6,520 nt of DNA from Verrucomicrobiales bacterium (GTDB lineage: Bacteria; Verrucomicrobiota; Verrucomicrobiia; Verrucomicrobiales; V1-33): contig JALRGF010000012.1 of assembly GCA_023253495.1 (NCBI GenBank), positions 1 to 6,520 on the forward strand. Reading direction: 5' to 3'. The position numbers and the translations under genes were made by a program. Of the stretch, positions 1 to 6,520 are shown one piece after another. The notes beneath the pieces are model-generated. The model had not been told where the DNA came from, did no database searches, and was given only the letters and a program-made list of their open reading frames with translations. Every line of letters begins with the position of its first letter. Position 1 is the first letter of the stretch.

Positions 1-1664
1 CCGGGTTTCTTGCCCGCAACTGGTTTCTTTTCAACCGCACGCCGTGGTTGGACGAAACCGTGGAACATATTGGTAAGGGCCTGCTCGGCCTCACCATGAA
101 CTGCGCGAAGTGTCACGACCACAAATACGACCCGATCACGCAAAAGGAATACTACCAGATGTACGCCTTCTTTAACGGCGTGCCGGAGGCGGGACTCGAC
201 GGCGGGGCCGGCAACGCCAAGCCGTTGCTGCCAGTGCCGACGCCAGACGAAAAACGCCGACTGGCAGAACTGGACGAGCGGATCAAACAGACCGAGGGGA
301 ATGCCAACGCGGAGGAAGCAGGGCTGCCACCGCTGCAGGCCACTTGGGAAAAACAATGGCGAGAACAACCTCCCGCCACCCCGTCGGAGAAGGAAAAACC
401 TATCGTCGACCTGCTGGCTCAGCCGATCGAGTCGCTCAACGACGATCAACGCGGGCAGTTAGCCGCCTTTTTCCGCGAACATCAGGCTCCGGAAGCGTAT
501 CGGACGGCCAGCAAGGCACTGAGCGAAGCCCGCAGCGAACGGAAGGCGCTTATGAAGTCGATACGTACGACCATGGTCATGGCTGAGATGGACAGCCCGC
601 GCGAGACGTTCCTGCACCTTCGCGGCGAGTATGACCAGCGCGGCGAACGTGTGGAAGCCGGAGTACCGGTGAGTCTGCCGCCGCTGAGCGCCACCGCGAA
701 GCCCAACCGACTGGCGCTGGCCACATGGCTCGTTTCGCCCGATCATCCACTGACCGCCCGGGTCACGGTCAACCGGTTCTGGCAGCAATATTTTGGCACC
801 GGTCTGGTGAAGACGGCCGAGGACTTTGGATCGCAGGGTGAATGGCCGAGTCATCCCGAGCTACTCGACTGGCTGGCCACCGAATTTATCCGGACAGGTT
901 GGAACGTAAAAGCACTACAGAAGCAGATCGTCATGAGCGCGGCCTACCGCCAGTCGTCACGGATGACGCCAGAAATGTTCGAGCGCGACCCGGAAAACAG
1001 GTTGTTGGCGCGCGGTCCACGGTTCCGCCTCAAAGCGGAATTCATCCGCGACCAAGCGCTCGAAATCGCCGGACTGCTCGGTACCGAGATCGGCGGCCGA
1101 AGCACCAATCCCTACCAACCCGGCGACCTGTGGAGCGAGCTCTCCCAGCGCAGCGACAGCGCGAGCTTTTCGGCCCAGTCCTTCGTGCAGAGCCAAGGCG
1201 CGGACCTGTACCGCCGCTCGATGTACACGTTTTGGAAGCGCACCTCGCCGCCGCCACAGATGTCGACGCTCGACGCGCCGGACCGCGAGGTGTGCACGGT
1301 GCGACGCTCGCGCACCAACACGCCACTTCAGGCGCTTGTCCTGATGAACGATCCGACCTACATCGAGGCGTCGCGAAAATTCGCCGAACGCCTGATGCGC
1401 GAGGGCGCTAGCGACGACGAACGCTTGGCACGCGCCTTCCGCACGGCCACCGGCCGCGCCCCCGCTGAGCGCGAGATGTCCGTGCTGCGCACCCTGCTCG
1501 CCGACCAGTCGGCCCGCTACCATTTAAACCCCGAGGCCGCGCGGGAACTCATGAAGGTCGGGGAGGCGCCGTATGACGTCGCGCTCGACCTCCCCCAACT
1601 CGCCGCCTGGACCATGATCATCAGCACCCTGCTGAACCTCGACGAAACCGTCACCAAGGGGTGA
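1..1664 (+). CDS. PSCyt2/PSD1 (DUF1549-DUF1553) protein, 3' part
   Basis: The frame is open to the left edge (first full codon at base 3), so the true start lies upstream; the TTG at 48 is an internal Leu. What remains is 553 codons. The end of the DUF1549 (PSCyt2) domain is seen in GFLARNWFLFNR followed by WLDETVEH and the signature MNCAKCHDHKYDPI, with a CXXCH at 102-116. A variable, charged, partly helical linker follows (about 240-600). The conserved HLRGEYDQRGERVEAG block (615-662) then leads into DUF1553 (PSD1, about 690-1500), with NRFWQQYFGTGLV, DFGSQGEWPSHPELLDWLA, SAAYRQSS and RTNTPLQALVLMNDP. The C-terminal LNLDETVTKG is typical of the family. These proteins belong to the planctomycete/verrucomicrobial cytochrome-associated families, are predicted to be extracytoplasmic, and have no firmly assigned reaction; the CXXCH may or may not carry haem. 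The stop overlaps a possible GTG of the next gene (GTGA, 1661-1664), which supports one operon with the DUF1501 gene, its usual partner. Confidence 0.93.
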   Translation, partial: GFLARNWFLFNRTPWLDETVEHIGKGLLGLTMNCAKCHDHKYDPITQKEYYQMYAFFNGVPEAGLDGGAGNAKPLLPVPTPDEKRRLAELDERIKQTEGNANAEEAGLPPLQATWEKQWREQPPATPSEKEKPIVDLLAQPIESLNDDQRGQLAAFFREHQAPEAYRTASKALSEARSERKALMKSIRTTMVMAEMDSPRETFLHLRGEYDQRGERVEAGVPVSLPPLSATAKPNRLALATWLVSPDHPLTARVTVNRFWQQYFGTGLVKTAEDFGSQGEWPSHPELLDWLATEFIRTGWNVKALQKQIVMSAAYRQSSRMTPEMFERDPENRLLARGPRFRLKAEFIRDQALEIAGLLGTEIGGRSTNPYQPGDLWSELSQRSDSASFSAQSFVQSQGADLYRRSMYTFWKRTSPPPQMSTLDAPDREVCTVRRSRTNTPLQALVLMNDPTYIEASRKFAERLMREGASDDERLARAFRTATGRAPAEREMSVLRTLLADQSARYHLNPEAARELMKVGEAPYDVALDLPQLAAWTMIISTLLNLDETVTKG

Positions 1665-1717
1665 GCACTCCGCGATCACGCCCCCGCTCACGCCGACCCC
1701 GAAGCATCCATCATCTC

Positions 1718-3196
1718 ATGAATCTTGATCACGAATTCGCCCGCCTAGTCAGCCGCCGCGCTTTCTTCCGCCGCGGAGCCGCCGGTCTGGGCGCGCTGGG
1801 GCTTGGCTCGCTCCTGAACGAAAACCTCTTCGCCGCCGCTCCACCCGCTCACGCCGCGCCAGAACTCGCGTCACTGGGCGCCCTGCGAACGCTTCATTTC
1901 GCCCCCAAGGCGAAACGCGTCATTTATCTCACGATGTCCGGAGGGCCGTCGCACATCGACCTCTTCGACTACAAACCCGGCCTGCGCCAGCACCACGGGA
2001 AGGAACTGCCCGGTTCGATCCGGATGGGGCAGCGCATTACCGGCATGACGTCGGGCCAAACGTCCTTTCCCTGCGTGGCACCGATGTTCGAATGGCAGCA
2101 GCATGGCAAGAGCGGCCTCTGGCTCAGTGAGCTACTGCCGAACATGGGCACCGTGGCAGACGACATCTGTGTCATCAAATCGATGCACACCGAGGCCATC
2201 AACCATGATCCAGCCTTCACCTACATTCAGACTGGACACCAGCAGCCGGGGAGGCCGAGTCTGGGCGCATGGCTGAGTTACGGCATCGGCAGCCTCTCGA
2301 AGCAGATGCCCTCGTTCATCGTGATGGTCTCGCAGGGCAGCGGCAATAAAACCGATCAGCCGTTGTTCTCGCGGCTGTGGGGGCCGGGGTTTTTGCCCAG
2401 CCAGCATCAGGGCGTGCGCTTCCGCTCCAGCAAGGATCCAGTCCTTTACCTGAGCAATCCGCCCGGCATCGATCAGGGAGGCCGCCGCTCGATGATCGAC
2501 GGCCTACAATCGCTCAACGAATTGGCTGCGGAGTCTTTCGGCGACCCCGAAATCAACACGCGCATTGCCCAGTACGAGATGGCGTACCAGATGCAGATGG
2601 CGGTACCCGAATTGACCGACATTTCCACCGAGCCGCAGCAAGTGCGCGACATGTATGGAATTGTCGACAACCCGACCGACGGCGGCTACGCGCGCAACTG
2701 CCTGCTGGCGCGGCGGATGATCGAAAAGGGAGTTCGTTTCGTACAGCTCATGCACCGCGGCTGGGACCAGCATGGCGACCTCCCGGGGCAAATTCGCGGG
2801 CAGTGCCGGGACGTCGACCAGCCGAGCGCGGCGCTGATTAAGGACTTGAAGCAGCGCGGACTACTCGAGGACACGCTGGTCATCTGGGGTGGCGAATTCG
2901 GCCGCACCGTGTATTCGCAAGGGCAGTTATCGCAGGACAACCACGGGCGAGACCATCATGGCCGGTGTTTTTCGTTATGGATGGCAGGCGGCGGTATCAA
3001 GCCGGGCATCACCCACGGCGCGACGGATGATTTCTGCTACAACATTGTCGAAAAGCCGGTCCACATCCACGACTTCAATGCCACCATCCTCCGGTGTCTC
3101 GGCCTCGACCATGAGCGCCTGACCTACCGGTTTCAGGGGCGCGACTTCCGCCTCACCGACGTGCATGGCAACGTTGTGCATGAAATCCTCGCCTGA
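1718..3196 (+). CDS. DUF1501 family protein with Tat signal
   Basis: This complete 492-residue protein belongs to the DUF1501 family, which has an alkaline phosphatase/sulfatase-like fold and is commonly paired with PSD1 proteins in Planctomycetes and Verrucomicrobia. I chose ATG 1718 because MNLDHEFARLVSRRAFFRRG gives a normal family N-terminus, with twin-arginine motif SRRAFF at residues 12-17 and a Gly/Ala/Leu-rich stretch behind it. An in-frame GTG at 1661 overlaps the upstream stop but would add an Arg-rich 19-residue leader unlike the family. Neither start has a clear Shine-Dalgarno sequence. Family landmarks are FAPKAKRVIYLTMSGGPSHIDLFD (bases 1898-1969), WGGEFGRT (2885-2908), DNHGRDHHGRCFSLWMAGGG (2936-2995), and TDDFCYNIVEKPVHIHD then FQGRDFRLTDVHG near the C-terminus. 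The Asp/His-rich blocks resemble metal-site positions of the fold, but no substrate is known. Tat export suggests it folds in the cytoplasm, perhaps with a cofactor, before export. Confidence 0.93.
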   Translation: MNLDHEFARLVSRRAFFRRGAAGLGALGLGSLLNENLFAAAPPAHAAPELASLGALRTLHFAPKAKRVIYLTMSGGPSHIDLFDYKPGLRQHHGKELPGSIRMGQRITGMTSGQTSFPCVAPMFEWQQHGKSGLWLSELLPNMGTVADDICVIKSMHTEAINHDPAFTYIQTGHQQPGRPSLGAWLSYGIGSLSKQMPSFIVMVSQGSGNKTDQPLFSRLWGPGFLPSQHQGVRFRSSKDPVLYLSNPPGIDQGGRRSMIDGLQSLNELAAESFGDPEINTRIAQYEMAYQMQMAVPELTDISTEPQQVRDMYGIVDNPTDGGYARNCLLARRMIEKGVRFVQLMHRGWDQHGDLPGQIRGQCRDVDQPSAALIKDLKQRGLLEDTLVIWGGEFGRTVYSQGQLSQDNHGRDHHGRCFSLWMAGGGIKPGITHGATDDFCYNIVEKPVHIHDFNATILRCLGLDHERLTYRFQGRDFRLTDVHGNVVHEILA

Positions 3197-3244
3197 TTAT
3201 CCGTGATATTCGAGCGATTCGTGGTTCCGGTTCAGGTTTCAAGG

Positions 3245-5821
3245 ATGAGTGTATCGCGGCTGCTGCTGATGGGAGCGGCGGTTTTCCTGAATCCGTGCGC
3301 TGTGAGCGCTCAGGCGTCCGAGGTCGTGCTGCCCGCGCTGACGGCCAGCCGCCTCGACCCGGAGTCGAAGGGACAGATCCTGATTGAGGAACTGAAGTGT
3401 GCGGCCTGCCATCCGGGTGACGGTTCGCTGGCCGCCCGATCCAATCAGGCGCCGCGCCTCGCTCACGTCGGGTCGCGCGTGCACCCCGAGTATCTCCGGG
3501 AATTCATCGCTGATCCGCTGCGGACCAAACCCGGCACCACCATGCCGGACGTGCTGGCCGGGCGGGGTGCGGAGGAACGCGGGGAAATCGCGCGCGCCAT
3601 CACCCATTTTCTGCTGTCGCTGAAAACCGACGCCTTCGCGCCCGAGCCCCCGGATCCGGTGGCGGCGGAGCGTGGGAGCCGGCTCTTTCAGGCGCGCGGG
3701 TGTGTCGCCTGTCACTCGCCGCGCGATGCGGTGGGGGAGGAGACGGCGGCGGCGGTATCCACGCCGCTGGGGCCTCCGGAAAAGAAGTACAGCTTCCGCA
3801 GCCTGGTGGCGTTTCTGCGTGACCCTCATGCCGTCCGGCCGGGCGGTCGCATGCCCGACCTGCGTCTTCCGGGGCCGGAGCTCGAGAGCCTGGCGCATTA
3901 TCTGTTGCAGCGGACGCGGGTGCCGGGAGCCCTGTCCTACACCCTGTATCGCGGCAAGGTCTGGGAAGGGTTGGAGAGCGACGACGTGCGGGCGGAGCGG
4001 GGCGGGCAGGTGCCGGATTTCGCTTTGGGAAGTCTGGGGGAAATCTCCCATCACACCGCCATCCGCTATGACGGGTGGATCCACCTGCCGACCGCCGGAA
4101 GCTATTCGTTCTTCCTCGAAATGAACGGTGGCTCCCTCGTGGTGGACGGGAAAGACGTGGTGCGCCAGGCACCCAGCGACCGCCGCGGCGTGATGCGGCT
4201 GGAGGGCACGGCCGAGCTGGCGGCGGGGTGGCGTCGGCTGCAGCTGACGTATTTCCACACCGGCCATGAGCCTCGATTTTCCGTGGAAATGCAGGGCCCC
4301 GGATCCGGGCGCGGGCCGTTGCCCCCGTCGTGGTTGTCGGTGGCGAACCAACCGGTGCCGGCCTTTGTGCCGTGGGTGGTGGACGACGGACTGGTGGCGC
4401 GCGGGCGCGGGCATTTCCAGTCCCTCGGCTGTGCGAATTGTCATGATGACCTCGGGGTGCCGGCCGCCGCCTCGCCGGCCGGACGGGAGTCGCTGGCCCG
4501 GCTGGCCCCGGATCGCGGGTGTCTGAGTGAGGCGGGCGGCGGGCCGCGGTTCGCGCTGACCGACGGGCAGCGGTCGCTGATGGCCGGCGCGCTGCGGCAC
4601 GTGGAGGCACCGGATCTCAGTGACGCCCGTCGCCTCGACAAAACGCTCGTTGCCCTCAACTGCGTGGCCTGCCACACGCGGGACGGACTGGGCGGTCCTG
4701 CGCCGGATCGTGCGGCGCTTTTCTCCGGCACCCAACCGGCCCTCGGGGACCAGGGGCGGCTGCCTCCGCCGCTCTCCCATGTCGGCGCGAAACTCACCCC
4801 GCAGGGACTCCGGGACGTGCTGCTTCACGGCAAGCGCGCGCGCGGGTACGTCGAGGCCGCCATGCCGCAGTACGGCGATGCCAACGTCGGGCACCTGGTG
4901 GAGCTTTTCGGCAAGGTCGACCGCCTTGAGGATGCGGTGATACCCGAAGTCGGCAACCGGCTGGAGTCGCGTGAGGCCGGCTACGAGATGGTCGGCACCA
5001 CCGGGTTCGGGTGCATCGCGTGCCACGAATTCAACGGCCAGAAGGCGGGGGAAATGAGCGCGCTCGACATCGCCCGCGTCCCCGAACGCCTGCAGAAAAA
5101 CTGGTTCGCCCTCTACATGCGCGAGCCGTCGCGCTTTCATCCCACGGTGATCATGCCGGGGTACTGGCCGGACGGGCGCAGCCTGCGGCCGTCGCTGCTC
5201 GGCGGCGACGCGGCGCAGCAGATCGAGGCGCTCTGGCTCTACCTGCAGGACGGCGAGCGGGCGAAAAAACCCGTCGGGCTTTCCCGTGAGTCGGACGAAT
5301 TGCGGGTCGGCGACGTCGCGGAGATATGCCGCGGGCGCAGCCCGGCCGGGTACCGGAGCATCGGGGTCGGGTATCCGGAGCGGCTCAATCTGATTTTTGA
5401 CTCCGGGGAAATGGCGTTGCGGATGTTGTGGAAGGGAGCCTTTGCGCGGGTCGATGCGGGATCGTTTGACCCGCGCGGGAGCGATCGCGTGGAGCTGCCT
5501 CCGGGGGTTCCGTTCCACCGGCTGCCGTCGCCCGATGCCGACTGGCCGTACAAGGGGAAAACGAACCATGCCTTTCCGCAGGATCACGGGTATGCCTTTC
5601 TCGGGTATCGGCTCGATGCCGGTCGGCCCTCGCCGCTGGGCACCGATGCGCCGATCGGCGATCTCACCGTCGCCGAGATCGACGGCATCCGCCTCGAGCA
5701 GGCCCCGCGCGGGTACCGCATGGCGGAGGTGGACGAGGTGGTGGCACGCCTCGCCCGCGAGATCGAGGCTCGCGATGAGGAGATCGCCCGGCTGAGGGGC
5801 GAGGCTCGGCCCGAGGCGTGA
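3245..5821 (+). CDS. Multihaem cytochrome c with PA14 domain, joined in frame to a DivIVA tail
   Basis: I place the start at ATG 3245 (858 residues) because it gives a clean Sec signal peptide: MSVSR, a hydrophobic core, and SAQA-SE as likely cleavage site. A GTG at 3203, 6 bases after the previous stop, would add 14 residues before it; neither start has a good ribosome binding site. Numbering here is from 3203. Five CXXCH haem motifs are seen: CAACH (66-70), CVACH (167-171), CANCH (410-414), CVACH (487-491) and CIACH (604-608). MPDV (114), MPDL (217), MPQY (554) and MPGY (651) fit as distal Met ligands. A PA14-like beta domain lies at about 244-366 (RYDGWIHLPTAGSYSFFLE, then VVDGKDVV), a carbohydrate or ligand-binding module in many secreted proteins. 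Residues 695-809 match the usual C-terminal region of this family (IGVGYPERLNLIFD, FPQDHGYAFLGYRLDAGRP). From about 812 the sequence becomes an actinobacterial DivIVA-type end, so the natural C-terminus of the cytochrome is missing. The protein is expected in the periplasm or outer envelope in electron transfer; redox partner unknown. Confidence 0.85.
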   Translation: MSVSRLLLMGAAVFLNPCAVSAQASEVVLPALTASRLDPESKGQILIEELKCAACHPGDGSLAARSNQAPRLAHVGSRVHPEYLREFIADPLRTKPGTTMPDVLAGRGAEERGEIARAITHFLLSLKTDAFAPEPPDPVAAERGSRLFQARGCVACHSPRDAVGEETAAAVSTPLGPPEKKYSFRSLVAFLRDPHAVRPGGRMPDLRLPGPELESLAHYLLQRTRVPGALSYTLYRGKVWEGLESDDVRAERGGQVPDFALGSLGEISHHTAIRYDGWIHLPTAGSYSFFLEMNGGSLVVDGKDVVRQAPSDRRGVMRLEGTAELAAGWRRLQLTYFHTGHEPRFSVEMQGPGSGRGPLPPSWLSVANQPVPAFVPWVVDDGLVARGRGHFQSLGCANCHDDLGVPAAASPAGRESLARLAPDRGCLSEAGGGPRFALTDGQRSLMAGALRHVEAPDLSDARRLDKTLVALNCVACHTRDGLGGPAPDRAALFSGTQPALGDQGRLPPPLSHVGAKLTPQGLRDVLLHGKRARGYVEAAMPQYGDANVGHLVELFGKVDRLEDAVIPEVGNRLESREAGYEMVGTTGFGCIACHEFNGQKAGEMSALDIARVPERLQKNWFALYMREPSRFHPTVIMPGYWPDGRSLRPSLLGGDAAQQIEALWLYLQDGERAKKPVGLSRESDELRVGDVAEICRGRSPAGYRSIGVGYPERLNLIFDSGEMALRMLWKGAFARVDAGSFDPRGSDRVELPPGVPFHRLPSPDADWPYKGKTNHAFPQDHGYAFLGYRLDAGRPSPLGTDAPIGDLTVAEIDGIRLEQAPRGYRMAEVDEVVARLAREIEARDEEIARLRGEARPEA
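5615..5645. other. Probable chimeric junction between two genomes
   Basis: Upstream of this point the reading frame encodes the family-typical end of a planctomycete/verrucomicrobial cytochrome, up to GYRLDAGRP (5603-5629). Downstream it encodes a DivIVA-domain end and then an actinobacterial gene order. The exact breakpoint cannot be fixed by eye. No insertion sequence, tRNA, long repeat or integrase marks the site, which fits an assembly join or homology-poor recombination better than a mobile element. Confidence 0.7.
5636..5821 (+). other. C-terminal fragment of an actinobacterial DivIVA-domain protein
   Basis: About 61 residues at the end of the fused frame read as the DivIVA-domain part of a small actinobacterial protein like Rv1209 of M. 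tuberculosis. The core is LTVAEIDGIRLEQAPRGYRM, then AEVDEVVARLAREIEARDEE, with the diagnostic RGYRM.EVD motif (residues 836-844 from 3203) and a charged coiled coil to the end. Full-length relatives as I recall them are about 100-130 residues, with an N-terminal membrane segment that is absent here. The fragment ends in a GTGA overlap with tag, which fits its native position just upstream of tag in actinobacteria. Family assignment is by recalled motifs, not by a search. Confidence 0.72.
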
Positions 5822-6408
5822 CGGACCCGGCAACGGCAGGGGTCGTCCTCGGCGACGATGGCCTGCGGAGGTGCCCGTGGGGAGACTCGCCGCAGGACTA
5901 CCGGCGCTACCACGACACCGAATGGGGACGGCCCATCCGGGGCGATGACCCGCTCTTCGAGCGGCTGTCCCTGGAGGCATTCCAGGCCGGGCTGTCGTGG
6001 CTGACGATCCTGCGCCGGCGCGACGGCTTCCGAGCGGCGTTCTCGGGGTTCGATGTCCGCCTCGTCGCGGAGTACGACCAGGCCGATGTCGAACGACTGC
6101 TCGACGACTCCGGGATCATCCGGCATCGCGGCAAGATCGAGGCGGTCATCGGCAATGCCCGGATACTCCGCGACTGGCAGCAGGCGGAGGGAGCGGGAGT
6201 CCTCGACGCCCTCGTCTGGTCCTTCGCCGAGGCGAGCGACGGACCGCGGACGATGGCCGACGTTCCCACGGAGACCCATGCGTCCAGGACGCTGAGCGGG
6301 GAGCTGAAACTGCGGGGCTGGCGCTTCCTGGGGCCCACCTCCGCATACGCCGCCCTGCAAGCGGCCGGCGTGGTGAACGATCACCTCGAGGACTGCCACG
6401 CTCGCTGA
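5818..6408 (+). CDS. tag: DNA-3-methyladenine glycosylase I
   Basis: This complete 196-residue Tag enzyme excises 3-methyladenine from alkylated DNA as the first step of cytoplasmic base excision repair. It aligns along its length with E. coli Tag (187 residues) as I recall that sequence. The zinc ligands are all present: C19 in RCPWG, H32 in YHDTEWG, and H189 and C193 in VNDHLEDC. The base-pocket residues also match at a constant offset of 15: Y28, Y31, E53 in LEAFQAGLSW, and W61. The helix-hairpin-helix-like region holds the conserved DSGIIRHRGKIEAVIGNARI. The only in-frame start is GTG 5818, which overlaps the upstream TGA (5819-5821). GAGG at 5813-5816 is too close to serve as a normal ribosome binding site, so translation is probably coupled to the upstream DivIVA gene. 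The N-terminal 15 extra residues are usual for actinobacterial members. No defect is seen. Confidence 0.95.
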   Translation: MTDPATAGVVLGDDGLRRCPWGDSPQDYRRYHDTEWGRPIRGDDPLFERLSLEAFQAGLSWLTILRRRDGFRAAFSGFDVRLVAEYDQADVERLLDDSGIIRHRGKIEAVIGNARILRDWQQAEGAGVLDALVWSFAEASDGPRTMADVPTETHASRTLSGELKLRGWRFLGPTSAYAALQAAGVVNDHLEDCHAR

Positions 6409-6420
6409 GCGGCCACCCGG

Positions 6421-6439
6421 TCGGGGCTGCGCCAGCCGA
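6421..6439 (+). terminator. Possible hairpin after tag
   Basis: Just past the tag stop, TCGG (6421-6424) can pair with CCGA (6436-6439), extended by CT/AG with two bulged G. Alternatively GGCT (6425-6428) pairs with AGCC (6434-6437) around a 5-base loop. No T tract follows, so it is at best a weak or factor-assisted terminator. High-G+C DNA forms such stems by chance, so this is tentative. Confidence 0.2.
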
Positions 6440-6445
6440 GTAGGG

Positions 6446-6451
6446 GATACT
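6446..6451 (+). promoter_or_regulatory. Candidate -10 element for the DUF3117 gene
   Basis: GATACT sits 31 bases before the start codon in a 74-base gap between tag and the next gene and matches four of six TATAAT positions. No convincing -35 element is seen at the expected distance (GGGGCT at 6423-6428), which is common for actinobacterial promoters. If real, the DUF3117 gene can be transcribed independently of tag. Confidence 0.3.
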
Positions 6452-6455
6452 GGGG

Positions 6456-6477
6456 CCTTCCGCTCCCACGGAAGGGG
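6456..6477 (+). promoter_or_regulatory. Ribosome binding site within a 7-bp hairpin
   Basis: GGAAGGGG (6470-6477) is a strong Shine-Dalgarno sequence 5 bases before the ATG at 6483, the clearest one in the window. CCTTCCG (6456-6462) is a perfect reverse complement of CGGAAGG (6469-6475), with loop CTCCCA, so the site can fold into a stem that hides most of the Shine-Dalgarno. The ribosome binding site itself is well supported; a regulatory role of the hairpin is inference. Confidence 0.55.
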
Positions 6478-6482
6478 ACACC

Positions 6483-6520
6483 ATGGCTGCCATGAAGCCG
6501 AGGACCGGAGACGGTCCCCT
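6483..6520 (+). CDS. DUF3117 protein, 5' end only
   Basis: Twelve codons and two bases are present before the window ends, reading MAAMKPRTGDGP. I recognise this as the highly conserved N-terminus of the small (about 55-residue) actinobacterial DUF3117 protein, e.g. Rv1211 of M. tuberculosis, whose function is unknown. Its place directly after tag matches the actinobacterial order, where glgA often follows on the opposite strand. A strong Shine-Dalgarno lies at 6470-6477. A second in-frame ATG at 6492 is a less likely start because it lacks correct spacing to that site. The call rests on a short but distinctive sequence. Confidence 0.8.
   Translation, partial: MAAMKPRTGDGP

Noticed and set aside
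48..50. TTG as the start of the PSD1 gene
   Set aside because: The upstream codons from base 3 already encode conserved DUF1549 sequence (GFLARNWFLFNR), so the gene is cut by the window edge and does not start here.
842..1411. A 189-codon plus-strand frame inside the PSD1 gene
   Set aside because: Out-of-frame shadow of the conserved DUF1553 region, Arg/Pro-rich and without any domain.
1661..1717. GTG start for the DUF1501 gene overlapping the PSD1 stop
   Set aside because: It would place an Arg/Ser/Pro-rich 19-residue leader before a normal Tat signal. The ATG at 1718 gives the family-typical N-terminus. The GTG overlap remains possible but is less likely.
3600..4610. A 336-codon minus-strand frame rich in Pro, Arg and Ala
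   Set aside because: Low-complexity shadow of the cytochrome gene with no family motif; the plus strand here encodes haem motifs and a PA14 domain.
3239..5980. A 913-codon open frame on the minus strand, antisense to the cytochrome gene and running into tag
   Set aside because: It is rich in Arg, Pro and His with no recognisable domain, crosses the junction between the two genomes, and lies opposite well-supported genes. Long antisense frames like this arise in high-G+C coding DNA where the third positions are mostly G or C.
5818..6408. The idea that tag and the DivIVA tail form a new repair-linked cytochrome system
   Set aside because: The tag context is the ordinary actinobacterial one, and Tag acts in the cytoplasm while the cytochrome is exported. 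A chimeric join explains the arrangement without a new system.

Overview
The window is built from two pieces that do not look like the same kind of genome. Bases 1 to about 5620 carry a gene set typical of the Planctomycetes-Verrucomicrobia group. It holds the 3' part of a PSCyt2/PSD1 (DUF1549/DUF1553) protein, a complete Tat-exported DUF1501 protein, and a large five-haem-motif cytochrome c with a central PA14 domain. All three are on the + strand and tightly packed, and read as one operon for cell-envelope proteins. Such sets are common and expanded in aquatic and soil members of those phyla. They are often suspected of roles in polymer breakdown or electron transfer, but no precise function is established.

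Bases from about 5636 to the end look actinobacterial. They hold the C-terminal part of a DivIVA-domain protein, then a complete DNA-3-methyladenine glycosylase I gene (tag), then the first 12 codons of a DUF3117 protein. The order DivIVA-domain protein, tag, DUF3117 is the one I recall from actinobacteria (Rv1209, tagA, Rv1211 in Mycobacterium tuberculosis). G+C is also high here: 75% and 72% in two hand-counted 60-base lines, against about 52-63% in the first half of the window.

The switch lies inside one open reading frame. The cytochrome keeps its family-typical sequence to about residue 809 (counted from base 3203). It then runs in frame into a DivIVA tail that ends in a GTGA overlap with tag. 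The simplest reading is a chimeric join, either from metagenome assembly or from a recombination/transfer event, not a functional fusion. Deciding between these needs read coverage across 5600-5660.

There are no RNA genes, CRISPR arrays, insertion sequences or long repeats that I can see, and no gene-free stretch above 100 bases. The only regulatory structure worth noting is a small hairpin that covers the ribosome binding site of the DUF3117 gene.
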